A program made the translations under genes and the position numbers. Below, piece by piece: positions 1 through 16,384 of a stretch of DNA of 64,000 nucleotides. The notes under the pieces were generated by a model. It was not told where the DNA came from. It searched no databases and saw only the letters and a list, made by a program, of their open reading frames with translations. The DNA is from Urechis unicinctus (taxonomy: Eukaryota > Annelida > Polychaeta > Xenopneusta > Urechidae): positions 61,242,343-61,306,342 of the forward strand of contig CM067356.1 of assembly GCA_034190875.2 (NCBI GenBank). Reading direction: 5' to 3'. Position 1 is the stretch's first letter. Each line of letters starts with the position of its first letter.

Positions 1-3000
1 CATGCAGGAAAACATCACCAAAGCTCAAAACCATCGATGGAACCAAGACCGTCTATTTAAATTTATCACTTGCATCTTAGGATAAGCTTTTTAAGGCTAT
101 TCTGATATTACAACAATACAGATGTGGCAGATGGTCGTACATCAAAGAATATTAAGCGAGGCTATATTCACTGAAAAGACCTGCTCTTTTTAAAAATATG
201 CTTGATGTTATTTGATGTGATTGACGTTCAAGATCAATTTGCCAAGATAACTTCCCACTTAATTCTTCTACAGAAGTAGATTTATGTCAGCTTGCTGCTC
301 TTTCCCTGGCTCATGACGAAGAACGTAGTTAAAACAATCAATGATATAGTCTCTTTTCGGCGACAGTAATTAAGTTATGAGTGTCTGAGTGCACTCAGAG
401 CGTAATTTTATGGTCGTAAAAAATGCTGGCCCGGTGGTTTGTGTGCCACAACATAACAACAGAGAAGTGACGTGCAAGCAAAAAAAGGTTGTGGTGTACT
501 GCTCCCGTTGGAATGGTGCCATATTAGGTTGTATAATTAGGCGGCACTCTGTATTGCTTATTGTCACAGTCTGGACAATTTTTTTGAGTGCTTTCAAAGT
601 GAGTGTTCCAAGGGCCATGTGACGTTCCATACATTAACAATCACGTATCACACGTTTTACCCATATATTTAATCCACTGTTATTATCCGCGACAAACAAG
701 AGTGACTCTCTATGAGCCTTTAATGAGGTGTGGAAGGTGATTTAAATCGTTGAACCGTTAACTACTAGTCTTTGATACCAGCCATATGTGTGGTGGCAAC
801 ATTAAACGATTGAACTGACCTGAAATGACGGCAAGGTATCAGATAGTTAAGAAACGTTATGCACTCGACCGAGTGTCTTACAAGTTAATGCATAAATGTA
901 GAACAATGCAATATTAACTGCATGCCATGACAAGGAATACATTTGTTACATGCGGCATAATAACAACCTTAACGTGCGCATGTCACACAGGTGAAAACCC
1001 ATGCATCAGTAGTCTAATACCATGAATTTGCAAACATCTTTACTCTCAATATTTGGCATAAAAGATACCCGACTATGAACAGAACAATGGCAGCCATAAA
1101 GTGCGTACCATGGTCTTTCTTTTTCCGCCATTGCTTCCTAAAAGAGAAACAATTACAAAGCATAACTGTAATTACAATCCACCACTGTTTTGCCGGTAAT
1201 CGAGGCTTAAAAATGCAAACTCTGCTGCATGGCGATAACACTAGGAGATAATTCATTTGACAATCGACTATCAAGTACGTATTCACCAAGGAGAGCAATG
1301 CACCAGCCATCTTGAATGCCTGGATTATGGCGAACATTTTAATATTGCACCATATTCCACTCTTAACAGTATGCGATGACATTAATGCTGATCAGTGGGT
1401 TAGATGGGGTATTAACCTTGCCCCTCATGCCAACTGGTCTCTAAGCACCAACCTATCATGGGATCCATTTGGAGTGCTCTTTATTGTTCAACGGCTTCAG
1501 GTTATCACATGAAGGCAGCATTGGTGAGTAAAGAATGGGTCAATGACTTCCAGGATCATTCGGGTCAGGAAAAACGATGACGACGGCAAATGCCTGAGGC
1601 AGATAAGACCTTCTTGAATCGGGAAATACAATTGACTATGACAGGAGAGTTAGGTGTTGATTGCTTATGTCATTCAAAAGACCATTAGATGGTCATAGTT
1701 GTTGCATGAATGATATCGCTGGTTGCATGCTGATGCTCATTGAGTTGAGCGATTATTCGCCCGGGGGTAACGTTCATCATTTGACCGTGGAGGTTTTTTA
1801 TGTACACAGTGTAAAATTATAGATATAGTGTCCACTTTGGTATTAGCTCTTAAAAAGAAAACAGGGATGTGTCGCACTAACCGCCCAATGCCATAGCTAT
1901 GTAATGCACTTTGTCATTAATCGTGGGCTCGCATAAATTTGTGACTCATCGCCATTAAATGGCGAGTAGGATCTCACTTGTGACTAGCGCAAATAGATCC
2001 GTACAATGGCGCATTTAACGTCTGAGAGATGATAACAGCGTATCGTTGTTGGTGTAGGGATCTTCCATTTAAATTTACAGTAACAACATACTATGCATGA
2101 CGACAATTACGCATTGCCAGATGGCTACGAAAGTATAACAACAGTTTGTTGAAGAGGCTGTTAAATAGACACAGCAATGTTATATCATTACTTTCCCCCA
2201 TTTTGATTACCCTTTGTGAGTCAAATCATACTTTTTACTGTTTTGGTTGGCCAAATAACAGTAATGACTATATATCAGTCGCAGGCACATCGTTCTATTC
2301 AGCATGATAAACGTGATGATATTTGTACGGCATATGTCGGACTTTATAGTAACTTTGTAATATTTTTGTGAACTGACATTCGATATGTACATCAATGAAG
2401 GGTGTATAAGGGTGTTAGACCATCACATTACGCAGACGGGGCACTGGTGTAGTCCTCGAGACCAGTGAGACAATTCAGACGCCTTAGTTGGAGATTAGTT
2501 TATAAAAACCGTTGGTTAGTTAGATCAACCAAATGCTCATTGCAGACAAGGGGTGGACCAGTCTCGTACAATGCACTATAACAATTAATACAACAACAAA
2601 ACAATGCTGCGCTGTCACGGATCGTAACATTTATGGAGATTGCCTGTCAAGTGACCCTACTCATGTGAGAAAGCCGGCGATCTAGTGCAACCCAGTCCCG
2701 AAGGCCATGGGGAAAACATCGCAGATCAAAGCCAATTTCGTTATGATGAATGATTGCTTCAGCTAAACAACTATGCTTCATTCAGAAGCGCCTATTGTAT
2801 ACTTGCAACGCATTGTACAAGCATCTTTGATAGCATTTCCGTTTGTGTTACCGGCTTTTGCATTTGCTCAGCATCATTTTATCTCAATGGAACATTGTTG
2901 GAGGATAGTGAAAGACTAAACAAGAGAGCTCTGGCTTCACGGTCAACTGCAATCAATGGTACGCTTGGAGGCCTTATGACAGAATATCCGTCTATAATTT

Positions 3001-6000
3001 TACATCTTTGCAAAAATTCAGCCACACATTATAGGCAAAGAATAAACAATATGTTGTGCAAGCTACAGGATCAAGTACAAATGCTCATAACAAGCAAGTT
3101 AGAAATACAGGAATAGAATTGGACTGTCATTCCATGTAAATTCCATTCGTGTTGTTAATATTGCTATATCGTAATCATTATAGTTCGCTTTGCATTGATT
3201 ATAATGATAAATATGTCTCACATGAGAAGTAATTTAACCTTATTGGTCAGTAACATATTGCAAGGGATGCTCAGTCATACCGGAGTCAATAGCATGTATT
3301 CAAGCCAATGGCAGTCGTATGTCTATATCGACGCCTGTCTGTCTGCACTGTAGCTTATAACGATAACAGTAAACCAGAACTGGCTTAGACAGCAGGAACT
3401 ATTGCTAACAGGAGGTGGTTCCGAAAAGCAGGAAGAGACAGTCGGGAATGCATGGAATGCGAGTAATGCAAGGTGACGCGGGAGGCGGGGATGACGGAGG
3501 TGTCAGTCAGGGGAAACCATCCACATCGGACTGCGGTCATGGTTATAAAGATGTGAGTTAGATATGTTTGTAGCTGCTAAATTGATCATTAAACCAAGGG
3601 CTACATACATGAGGTACAATTAATGCAAGTATATTAATTCAGCCGCAAGATTGAGTAAGATGGTCAATGATGATAGCTTTATCCACATCAGATTATATAG
3701 ATGAAGCATATTGCGGCAGCATAACAGTTTATGGATTGTTGAGCATTTGTATTAGACAGTATGAGATGAGTCTAACTGCTAAATACACAAATATGATTTA
3801 CAACTGTCATGCATTATAAGATGCACTTATCCTTTTTCTACCACAAAAAGTATTCGAGATACAAGCATGTCTGTATCCATGTTAGGGTTCTTAATACAGA
3901 CTGAGTGTTATTAACGAAATAAACAGGTGTAATTGGCAGAATGTGCTGTTGGGAACACTGAATCGGCATAATTGTGGCTGCTGACGCGAAGTTGTAAGCA
4001 TTCATAAAAGGGAATGTGCTAATATATTTCGCGTTTCTCCACTGCAAAAAAAAAACAGTACTTGGATCCACTAGTTGTATATTGCATGTGTAAACAGGAT
4101 AATATAGATGGATGTGCTTATGGCCGTTTATCATTACAGAAAATCACACGCACGTTGGGCGCTCACATCGCTTCATGTCGATTAATACATTGGAATGACG
4201 CAACCTGCAGAAAGCAGGTGCGCATCAATCCTAATGTAGAATAATTAAGGAGACAAGAAAAATATTAAGCATAAAAAGTTCAATGCAAAAGACGATTCAT
4301 TCATTGCTGCAATCCCAATGACATAGGAATGTTCCTATTTCTAGTCAATGCCGGTTATCAGAGATACTAATTGCCTTTCAGCCAACGAGTAGGTAGAGGC
4401 TCTAGACAAGTAGGCAGCTGGTATGACATAGCCTGAGAACGTACCTCATGGATCTCCCCCTTTGATGCAGAGTTGGGCATCCATGAACTGTACATTATTT
4501 GCCATGAGTAGAGATGAGAACTATCGTACAGCTTCTGCAGCAGGGCATTGTGCATGGCAGTGGCTGGTTTTGTTACGTAGACAGCAACAAATATTCAAGC
4601 TGTAAATGCAGTTAGTTTGTAAAGTGTGATTATCTTCTGTTAGCTGGAGGCCCTAGAATGGCTGAGTACTTGCTTAGCATTCTACGGTAATATCTTTAAA
4701 TACTTATGTAACATCTCGGGCGTTGGCTAGATGATTTTAAAGGTTTCAGCCCGTAGTTTTATAACGTTGACAGTAGAGCATTCGTTTCGAGTTAGACCGT
4801 CAGAGAGAACGGAGCGCACAAACGTGAGTTAATTTGAATGTATTAATGTGTATTGAATGTATCGTTAATTCGTTATTGTTGTATTGATAGTGAAATTAGT
4901 GAATGTATTATTTGATTTTAGTGTATGGTTCCAAGTAGCCGACGTAATTCAACGTGGTCAGCGAAGTTCATCGTGAAAAGTAGTGTAATAAACGTGACCA
5001 AGCCACGCGTATCATTATTTGTGCCATCGAGATGCTCTGCATCTACACAAGCCATATGAATATAATTTTTTTAAATGTACACCTCATCATCTTTAGCGTG
5101 ATTAGTGTCTGAACTTGTCACTCGGTCGATTGTAGTTGGTTGCACGACTACACACAATCCCTCGCAGTTTCTGCGTCAGTAGCATTCCGTAACTAAATGA
5201 TTGCTTCGGCTCCACGTGATGATTACCAACTACCAATTCATTGGGGTTTTTTTCAATCAGTCAGTCAGAGTTTCCGGAGTATCAAGTGCGGGGGTGTTAA
5301 GAAAAGGTAAATAGTGTGTAGTATTCACTCGTGTTTCTCAATTTTAGTAGATTCCGATTGGAACGTATTAACTGATTTCGAGGGGCGAATGCGGTTGAAC
5401 CTTTCTTATATTGGCTAATATCATCTTCCAAACCAATCCACTAGTTAGAACAATATTCGAAAGAGCATTCAAGCATTGACTAACCTCCAATATCATGAGT
5501 CGGTAATGCAGTTTATGTTGATGGTAATTGTACGCACGAATGCCATATCAGTTATGAAGAAGCGCGGGTTGAATTTAACCGAGTTAACCCGTCCCTGCCT
5601 TACAGGCCTGCACATCAAGCTCTGTTTCTTTGCTGCACTGGCTTCAGTCCTCATTCGGCGAAGATTTATTGCATCATCAATCACCATTGAGGCAGCACGC
5701 GAGATGCATTCGCCAGATGTAATTATAGCGCCCTCGGTTGTCCTTGCCAAAAACGACCAGTTCAATCCTTGTTTCATCCAATATCACTCCCTGCTATTAT
5801 GCACACATGAGTAAACATCGACAATGGAAGCTCAAAGCCCTCAGCAAAATCTGAATGCTTTTGCGGTAAATCGTCTATAACAGAACGTGACTGACAACAA
5901 ATATATTCCGAGCTGTGTAAACCTTCAAGCATTTGAAATAACCACCACGTACGTTTGGTATAATAACTCTGCTTACACTGAATTTGGAGCAACGCAAACA

Positions 6001-9000
6001 AGGCTTGAAACGTATTAATAACCAGCTAACATTGATCTGTACCAAATCAGGTGAATGTTACCATTTTCTTTGGTTATGTATACTTTCGAATATGTATTGG
6101 TTGGCTAAAATATTTTTAAATACGCTTCAACAACAATCCATAGAAATGATACAAACGTTCTATGTACTTGAATACTATCGAACAGGAACATTTGTGCGGT
6201 TTTAAGGACAAAGATTCGTCGCGCCATCTGACTGTGTGCGGTTTGTCTAGGTACATAATACAGCTTCGAAACTTCTTTTTAGGATGGTATAGCTTTTTAA
6301 AGCGTTACTGGTTATACAATAACCACGAAAAATTAATTGTTCATTTTCGTTGCAATTGCACCATTAATCTTTTCACTGTACGCTTCATGATAGTAATAAT
6401 TTATGTTATCTATGCCTCTTCATTTCTAACAAATAATCTTCGTTCCACTCGAGCATATGACGCAAAATCAATAACTGAAGCAGGATATACACTGCTGATA
6501 CAAAAGACTTAATGCCTTCATCTCAAAACAAAATATCTTATCCTAGTTACTGGTGACCACGCACCTGCTTTGCACAGAAATGTATGATAGCTTTTGCATA
6601 TATTGCATGCACTAGAGTAATAGCTGATAATAGATTATCAATGAATAATAAGAATGGTTAAACAGTCGCTATGATTGTGTCCACCTTTTATAACATCCAT
6701 AATCGCACATAATTGATCACTGGAAAAACTTTGGATGGAATTTGGCATCAATACCTAGCTTGCCATAGACAATTCTCTATGCACGTGGTCTCTAATGGTT
6801 AGTGCACTTGGTTATCCCCTTATATAAAATATACGGCTTCTATATGCAATAGACATGACTGTAAAAGTTGATTGTTCCAAAACTGCAACAGCTTACAGTC
6901 CGTATAGGAGCATTATACTTATTTATGCGCCCGCTTATTTATACCTTTATTTTAATCATTTACTGTGATATTCGGTTCTCAGAATGGACAATATTTCACA
7001 GGATATATCAATAGGACAGTGCTTTCCTTAAATTCTGAGCTGGCACTACTTACGATACAGTTCATCCTCTTTTTCCCTCGCAGGGGCCATACATCCGGAA
7101 TGACTATTGTCTGTGATTTGTCGGGGATATTCATGATCGATGGATAAAGGATTCAATCCCCGATTAAGGACATGTCGTATCATCAATTAATGTGCACTGA
7201 TCATGCATATTCATGGTTTTAAAGGAGGAACCTGGTCATAAGTTAATAGCTGTATTGTAGTTCATTGCACCATTTCATTACCCCATGTTAGAGATACTGT
7301 CAAGTGCAACAGATGGGACCATAATAAATGACACCATCACCCTAGCTAAATAATTTTCGTCTTAACGCACAGGTGATTTAATTTCAATCCAAATATTTTT
7401 ATATTCAGAAAACAACCATGCATAGGTTAATCAGCATACTCCGTTATATGCACCCCATAACAGTTATTTTCCTCTATCCATCCCTATTAAGTGGTTTGTC
7501 ACTGGAAGGAACAAAACTAAAAATTTAGGATAACATTAGTTTTAAATGAAATTGATGTTTTATCGTTGCTTTATCAATGGCTGCTGCAGCGGACTTGTAA
7601 CTTGTTTCAATAATACCAATTTGATAATGGCGTAGGAATACGTTAAATATCTAAGCGATCTCCAAAAGTTAGAGAAATATACGATTGAGCTGCAGTAACT
7701 ATTGAATGCCGTAATTGGTGCGTTGATTAAGTAAAAGTAGCGGAATATGGATCAATTTTCAAAAATGAAAAAGCAATCGAAATATCGACATGAAAAATTG
7801 TCAAAGAGCGTCGCTACATAAAGCATCATTTATCATGATTACAGACGTGCTCAGCCAGCTAAATGTGTCTCAAATGGGAACTACAAGCAGTAGATAACGA
7901 ATCATGTCAATAAAAGCAAAACGAATTCTGTGTTATCAGCCTATTAACGTCCACACATCGATTATGCAATGACTCTGCGAGTCCAAAGCCAGGCGTACTA
8001 CTCAAACACACTCTCTGTATAAGTGCATTTAATACAAAACGGACATTAAGCCGGTGGAATCAACGTCTACGATATATAAGAGACTATATAAACTATACCT
8101 TCGCAGTATATTCGTTTTCCGGACGTACGCAATACCATGAACAGATTCATGCATCATACAAATAATGAAATGGCATTGAATTAAATGGCATTGTACGTTG
8201 CCAAGTGGTTTTTACCAAGATAATGATTTGTATTGAGCTTCTTCTTCATTACTTTAGGAATGTACGTGGCAAAGAATCAATCACTTGTTAATGTAGCTTA
8301 GCGCGTAGTCGTTTTCGAAACATTCTATTGAAAACATTTTTTAAACCCAAGATTTCCATTCACCAAGAGCAAATATGAATATTCCATGTTTTTATTCTTT
8401 AATAAACAAGAAAATATCTCAAATCTACAGATTCTTTTGGTTTTGGCCGATTAGTTTTTATTGAACAACGATTAACACGTATTTTCTGGTTGTCATTGCG
8501 AATATGATTGACCCCCTTATTGCAACTAGACTTCTTCACTTTGTACATTCTGTGAAATGTTTATAATAAAGATTCACTGCGTCCATGAATTCATCGCTAT
8601 ATATAGTAACTTCTGAAATGGGATATAGCTGGTAAAGGGGTGCCCGGTTTTATTGCTTACACACCATAGACTATTTCTGCACCATATAGATAAGATCCAC
8701 CATCCAGCGAGCACATTGCGATGAGCAATATGTGACGCCGGAATCTATAACTTAAATGTGGCGGTCCAATGCAATTTTGAGTGGTGCTGCTGCCGTTGGG
8801 TGTCTTTGCTATGATGTTTATCAGTTTTGGATAAATCCCACTAGCTTAAGTTGTTATCATTCGCCACATTAATCGTTCTCGGTTCACTAGATCACAGAAG
8901 ATATTGGAAATCTAAGTATATATATCAAATATATAGAAGATTTCCAGCAACATATAAAATAAGCTGCATGTTAGTTAAATCAACAGGCAATCAACGCTAA

Positions 9001-9163
9001 TAAAGCACTTGTTCGTCGACTAACGTGGACCATTATGCAGTGACGTGCACATTGAAATGAACGAGATAAACATTGGTGTTGCTCTTGGAATAGAGGAGGG
9101 AACAACAGAATCGAATCATTGCCGCAAAGTTTCAGCAGCCTACAGCAGAGTCTTATTTCTAAG
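1..9163. other. gene-poor AT-rich region, no supported gene
   Basis: About 9.2 kb with no ORF I can assign to a family and no spliced exon set I could assemble. The longest ORFs (for example 2754-3116 plus, and 5476-5814 plus overlapping 5493-5777 minus) have no recognised motif. The 5.5-5.8 kb stretch is somewhat richer in GC than its surroundings and is open on both strands. Around 4795-5040 there is another more GC-rich patch with an AATAAA. I see no tRNA, rRNA or tandem array. The region ends at a scaffold gap, so its linkage to the rest of the window is not proven by sequence. Confidence 0.6.
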
Positions 9164-9263
9164 NNNNNNNNNNNNNNNNNNNNNNNNNNNNNNNNNNNNN
9201 NNNNNNNNNNNNNNNNNNNNNNNNNNNNNNNNNNNNNNNNNNNNNNNNNNNNNNNNNNNNNNN
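9164..9263. other. scaffold gap of 100 N
   Basis: Exactly 100 consecutive N, the conventional size for a gap of unknown length. ORFs that appear to run into it are artefacts. The true distance between the two flanks is unknown. Confidence 0.98.
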
Positions 9264-9440
9264 TGTTTTAGTTCGCCATGAGATATCTACTGGGAATTCT
9301 GCCCCTATAAAGCAGCACCTAACACAGATACCCATGGCCCTAAGGCAAGTGGCAGACAATGAGTGAATCTTCCAGCAGTTCCTGGGCCTCCCCAGTGGTC
9401 GAGGAATGGTTCACTGAGATTTTAATTAGATTATAGAAGA

Positions 9441-10055
9441 TTAAATTCAGTCCTTGGATGCTTTTGGTGGTTCCAAGTTGTTCTCTACCCTCGATTTAGC
9501 TAGCGGCTATTGATATGTAGAGGCGAAGGAAAGTTATATGACCAAGACAGTATTTAGTACACCCGGTAGGCTGTGGCAGTCCAATGTAGTGCCATTTGGA
9601 CTAGCCTATGCCCCTGCCACATTCGAACGCTTGATGCAACGAGTGTTGGATGGGTTGCACTGGGAAACATGTTTGGTTAACCTTGACGACATTATTGTCT
9701 TTGGGAGCCTAGGTACCAGGTCACCCAGGTTGAAGATAGCTCCCCCAATGTGCCAGCTTCTGAATGAAAGTGGTTCCATTCATGGGGCATGTGGTTTCAA
9801 GCGATGGCATAAGTACTGATCACGGGGCACTTCGTTGGGCACCATAGTTTAAAGAGCCAGATAGTCAAGTGGCTTAAAATGATAGGCACATATGATACTG
9901 AAATTCAGCATAGAACAGGCAGAATTCACAACAATGCCGATGCTTTGTCAAGGAGACCATGTTCAAACTGTCAACACTGTGCTCAGCTCGAGGGGAAGGA
10001 GGCTGTAAACTGCATGCCTTCAGAGCTCATAGCAATGAATCAGAACATACAGTAG
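9441..10055 (+). pseudogene. Ty3/gypsy retrotransposon pol fragment (RT joined to RNase H), decayed
   Basis: Reverse-transcriptase motifs of the Ty3/gypsy type are readable: FSTLDLASGY, then FSTPGRLWQSNVVPFGL, APATFERLM and the catalytic-type NLDDIIVFG (YLDD normally; here NLDD). A stop codon follows LASGY. At about 9780-9820 the end of the RT domain (GHVVSSDGI) runs straight into an RNase H segment in another frame (TDHGALRW), followed by a readable NADALSRRPCSNCQ motif near 9930-9975. Several hundred codons that normally separate these are missing. No LTR was found on either side, and the left side is cut by the scaffold gap. Non-functional relic. Confidence 0.85.
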
Positions 10056-10920
10056 AGTGTGTTAGGGCCTTGAATCACACTTTTGAGAGTTGGATATCGT
10101 CGTGGTCAGAATACACAGTAGCCAAAAGTACCCAAAGAGCTGCCTTACTACCTGTCCCATGTGTACGTATTCCATAAAATCCTTGAGCTGCCCTTTGGCT
10201 TTCATTTGATACGATTGAGATCGAAGGCTGTACACAGATTAGGTGTATGGATACATGGGTGATGGATGTTCTGCCTTGACTTACACCATCAAGCTAATCG
10301 AAGTTTCCTAAGGTTAGCAGTCTTACGTTTGCAGCCCAGGATCTTTGATTAGGCTTATATGCAAATATTTTAGTTTCAATCGAATCATCATTGGAACATT
10401 GAACGGTAATGCAGTTTTTTTACCAACGACCCCTATTTAACATAATCGTATTTATACTGAAGCTCAAGTATTGTCCGACACAGAAATGAATAACTGTAAC
10501 CATAATCTGTCGCTGACAGGGCTAACGCTTGCCCATGACACAGAAAGTCGCCCTTTAACAAGGCGAGTTGACAATAACATTCACGGATGTCGTGGTTGGG
10601 TAAGCAGCTTAATAATTGTTAAACACCATAAAGAAGAAACCAAACGGTATTTCAAGCGACGTACAGGTCTGGTTTGCGACAACAGGATATATAAATGGTA
10701 TTCAGTGCAACGTATTCATTTAGTACCTAGATATAACATGGAATTCCTGAACCCACTCATCCATACCTAACTTGAGTTGCTCAATGCTCTCAAACAAAGC
10801 TGTGTCTGTGGTGGACGCAGCCGCCTGGATGGTGGAGACATAACTGCCCAAGTTAGAAATTGCACACCAATTGTGATAGTTTTTGGGGGAAAAAGGGCAA
10901 TACTTATACAACTTATACAA
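10056..10920. other. unassigned sequence downstream of the gypsy relic
   Basis: May include more decayed retroelement sequence. ORFs of 99 aa (10471-10770, plus) and 66 aa (10720-10920, minus) have no motif I recognise. Nothing here is supported as a host gene. Confidence 0.4.
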
Positions 10921-11109
10921 ATGAACACCATTGATGAACTTGAAGGTCGTGTTAAAGACGATAAAATAGATCTGGAGGACGTATTGGTTGATATGAAGAC
11001 TAAGTACGATGACCTTGTGGAACTAAAAAGGACATAGTGAAAGATCTGGAGGTTAGGAACGATGATCTTATAGAGCGAGTAAAGCGTCTAGAGGAGCTTT
11101 TCAACTAGT
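10921..11109 (+). pseudogene. coiled-coil protein fragment with a frameshift
   Basis: An ORF ending at 11037 is acidic and heptad-like (IDELEGRVKDDKIDLEDVL). Just after a frame change near 11020-11035, a second open stretch continues in the same style (LEVRNDDLIERVKRLEELFN) to a stop at 11107-11109. Both halves look like one coiled-coil C-terminus broken by a small indel. It lies next to the gypsy relic and could be part of the same or another mobile element. Family unknown. Confidence 0.35.
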
Positions 11110-11304
11110 GTCATACGAGCTTGTGAGCGGTGCGATTTATGTAAAGAAAGTCGATATTCTCAATTCTACATTACAACGGACATATTCGGCGAGTGAAGCT
11201 GCGGTCCAAATCGTATCCTGATATTAGCATGTCTTTCAAATTTATGCAACCTTATTTTGGGAGTCTGCTGAAAGGACATTGAGTGTGTGTTTGGATGAGA
11301 TGAG

Positions 11305-11425
11305 GATGAGAAGTGTTAGTTATCGCATGGTCATGTGGGTGATATGGGGAAATAAGACAAAGACGCGGAGCGTCCGAGTGTCTTTCCCCATATCATCAGA
11401 GTGATCATGCGGTAACATACTTCTC
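11305..11425. repeat. imperfect palindromic hairpin element (MITE-like)
   Basis: Inverted arms: GTGATATGGGGAAA near 11340 and TTTCCCCATATCA near 11385. The inner stem includes GACGC-GGA-GCGTC, and weaker outer arms contain TATCGCATGGTCAT and ATGATCATGCGGTAA. A related half-element is recognisable near 11690-11765 (GTGATATATCGACATGG, TATCGCACGG, GATATGGGAAAT). The family is unknown to me and no transposase is present. Confidence 0.5.
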
Positions 11426-14684
<3,259 letters not shown>

Positions 14685-14763
14685 TATATATATAGAGAGA
14701 TATATATATATATATATAGATAGAGAGAGAGAGATAGATATATAGAGATAGATATATATATAT

Positions 14764-14802
<39 letters not shown>

Positions 14803-15005
14803 TAGAGAGAGAGAGAGAGAGAGATAGAGATATCTAGAGATATATATATCTAGATAGAGATATATAGATAGATATAGATATATAGAGAGAGAGAGATATC
14901 TATATATATATATATAGATATATATCTATATATATATATAGAGAGAGATATATATCTCTATCTATATATAGAGATATATATCTATATATCTATATCTATA
15001 TATAC
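14685..15005. repeat. compound (TA/GA)n microsatellite
   Basis: About 320 bp built from TATA, TAGA and GA repeats, with several local palindromes such as ATATATATCTAGATAGAGATATAT-like alternations. Purely low-complexity. Confidence 0.97.
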
Positions 15006-15737
15006 ATCTCTTTATAATACGTATCTATTACATACGAAATAGATAAACAACATTGTATGGTTACATGAGCTAGAGATGCTCACCATGTCGTTGTTTTGGT
15101 GATTTAGAAATTAATAAGATACTCAGATAACAGCCAATGTAAACAATCATCCTTACAAATAACAGCTTCATTCCATTACCTGGTCAGACTATTACAATGT
15201 ACTATCGTACATCAATAGATGGATATGTTCATTAACAACGATCAGATCACGAAGTGAAGCTCATCTCAATGAATGCAATGACCATACTATAGTTTTACAA
15301 TGAATATATTTTACAGATAATCCATCTACTCCATTATTCATGATTACACCATGTTTACCTCTCACTTAATGCATTGTATCCATTTTGAATATAATCAATT
15401 GATCTTCTTGGTTTGCATAGTACCATATTAATAAACATAGCATCCACCGATAATTAATGATATGTACAGATGAAAATTTTGGGAATTAGAGTTCATTGAG
15501 GATAGGCAAGTAGGTGGACCATGATAAATTAGATCTAAGTTATAAAACACAGGTGGCATAAATTTCCAAACCACCGTACAGAATCCAACAAACAGAATCT
15601 TTAGTGATGTAACCAGGTTATTTCTAGATGCATCAGATTCACACGGAATTTTGGGACGAAGCTGACGAGAAGCAAGGTTTAAGGACCTAGAACCATCGCA
15701 CTGACTAATTGAATTATATTCACCATTGGACCGTATC
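15006..15737. other. intergenic sequence downstream of GGACT copy A
   Basis: Lies 3' of the minus-strand GGACT gene. No coding signal was seen. It should contain that gene's 3' UTR, but no clear poly(A) signal was assigned. Confidence 0.4.
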
Positions 15738-16384
15738 CTAATGCAACTTGATTTCCGAGAATGGATTCAATTCGGGATTCCAATCGTCAACCATAACGAA
15801 TTGTCTTCCATGTGATCCATACGAGTCATAGTTGTCGTACATCACTTCGTTGAGGAGATTGGGCTGAAAATCGTGAATGATGTAGCAAAACGCTTCCTCT
15901 ATAACGATTCCATCGGGACCACTACATCTCTGTATGGGTATGACGTCTCTATGATAATATATATTAGCGCCCTCAATCTTATCAAGTTCCTCCAGCATGG
16001 CTGCATCCACTTCATACAATTCCCCGTGTATCCTCTGCCAAAAACACCACCGAAGTGGCAAATGTTTTAGGATCAGCAAACCGACCAATAGTAACATTCG
16101 GTTATATGTAATGAAGTCATATTAGTACAGGGATATATTATTTACTCAGAGCAGCTTAACTTTATGATAAGATTACTATAATAATTGTGACTTACATGTC
16201 CACCTTCTGCGTCTAGCATCATTGGTAAATTGGCGTAGGAGGCAATGATGAGTGGGTAGGATTTCACCGTCCTGGCCTCCGAGACGAAGTTAGCCTCGCC
16301 ATGCATCTCATGCATCAAGGAGTGGTTTGGCTGGCCTTTCTTCAGCGTGCCGTAAACGAACACTTTGTGTGATGGACTCGACAT
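15738..16384 (-). CDS. GGACT: gamma-glutamylamine cyclotransferase-like protein, copy A (2 exons)
   Basis: Exons 16196-16384 and 15738-16034 (minus) join in frame to 161 residues, close to human GGACT at about 153. Exon 1 encodes MSSPSHKVFVYGTLKKGQPNH; YGTLKxGQPN is the conserved substrate-loop motif. The donor is CAT|GTAAGT. Exon 2 starts with RIHGELYEVD and carries LDKIE, whose Glu matches the family's catalytic acid, then a C-terminal YDSYGSHGR motif. The enzyme family releases 5-oxoproline from gamma-glutamyl-amines such as the cross-link N6-(gamma-glutamyl)lysine left by transglutaminase; it is cytosolic. An upstream in-frame ATG exists, but the conserved start is the MSSP methionine. 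The left breakpoint of the segmental duplication falls inside exon 2 (near 15904), so this copy is intact and its duplicate is not. Confidence 0.9.

Noticed and set aside
2754-3116. 120-aa ORF in the AT-rich left region
   Set aside because: No recognised motif, no neighbouring exons, and no repeat relation. Could be chance.
4795-5040. Possible solo LTR (AATAAA, GC-richer patch)
   Set aside because: No termini, target duplication or second copy could be found.
5476-5814. Two overlapping ORFs on opposite strands
   Set aside because: They shadow each other, and neither has family motifs. The minus-strand GLNWSFLARTTEG looked transposase-like at first, but no DDE pattern follows.
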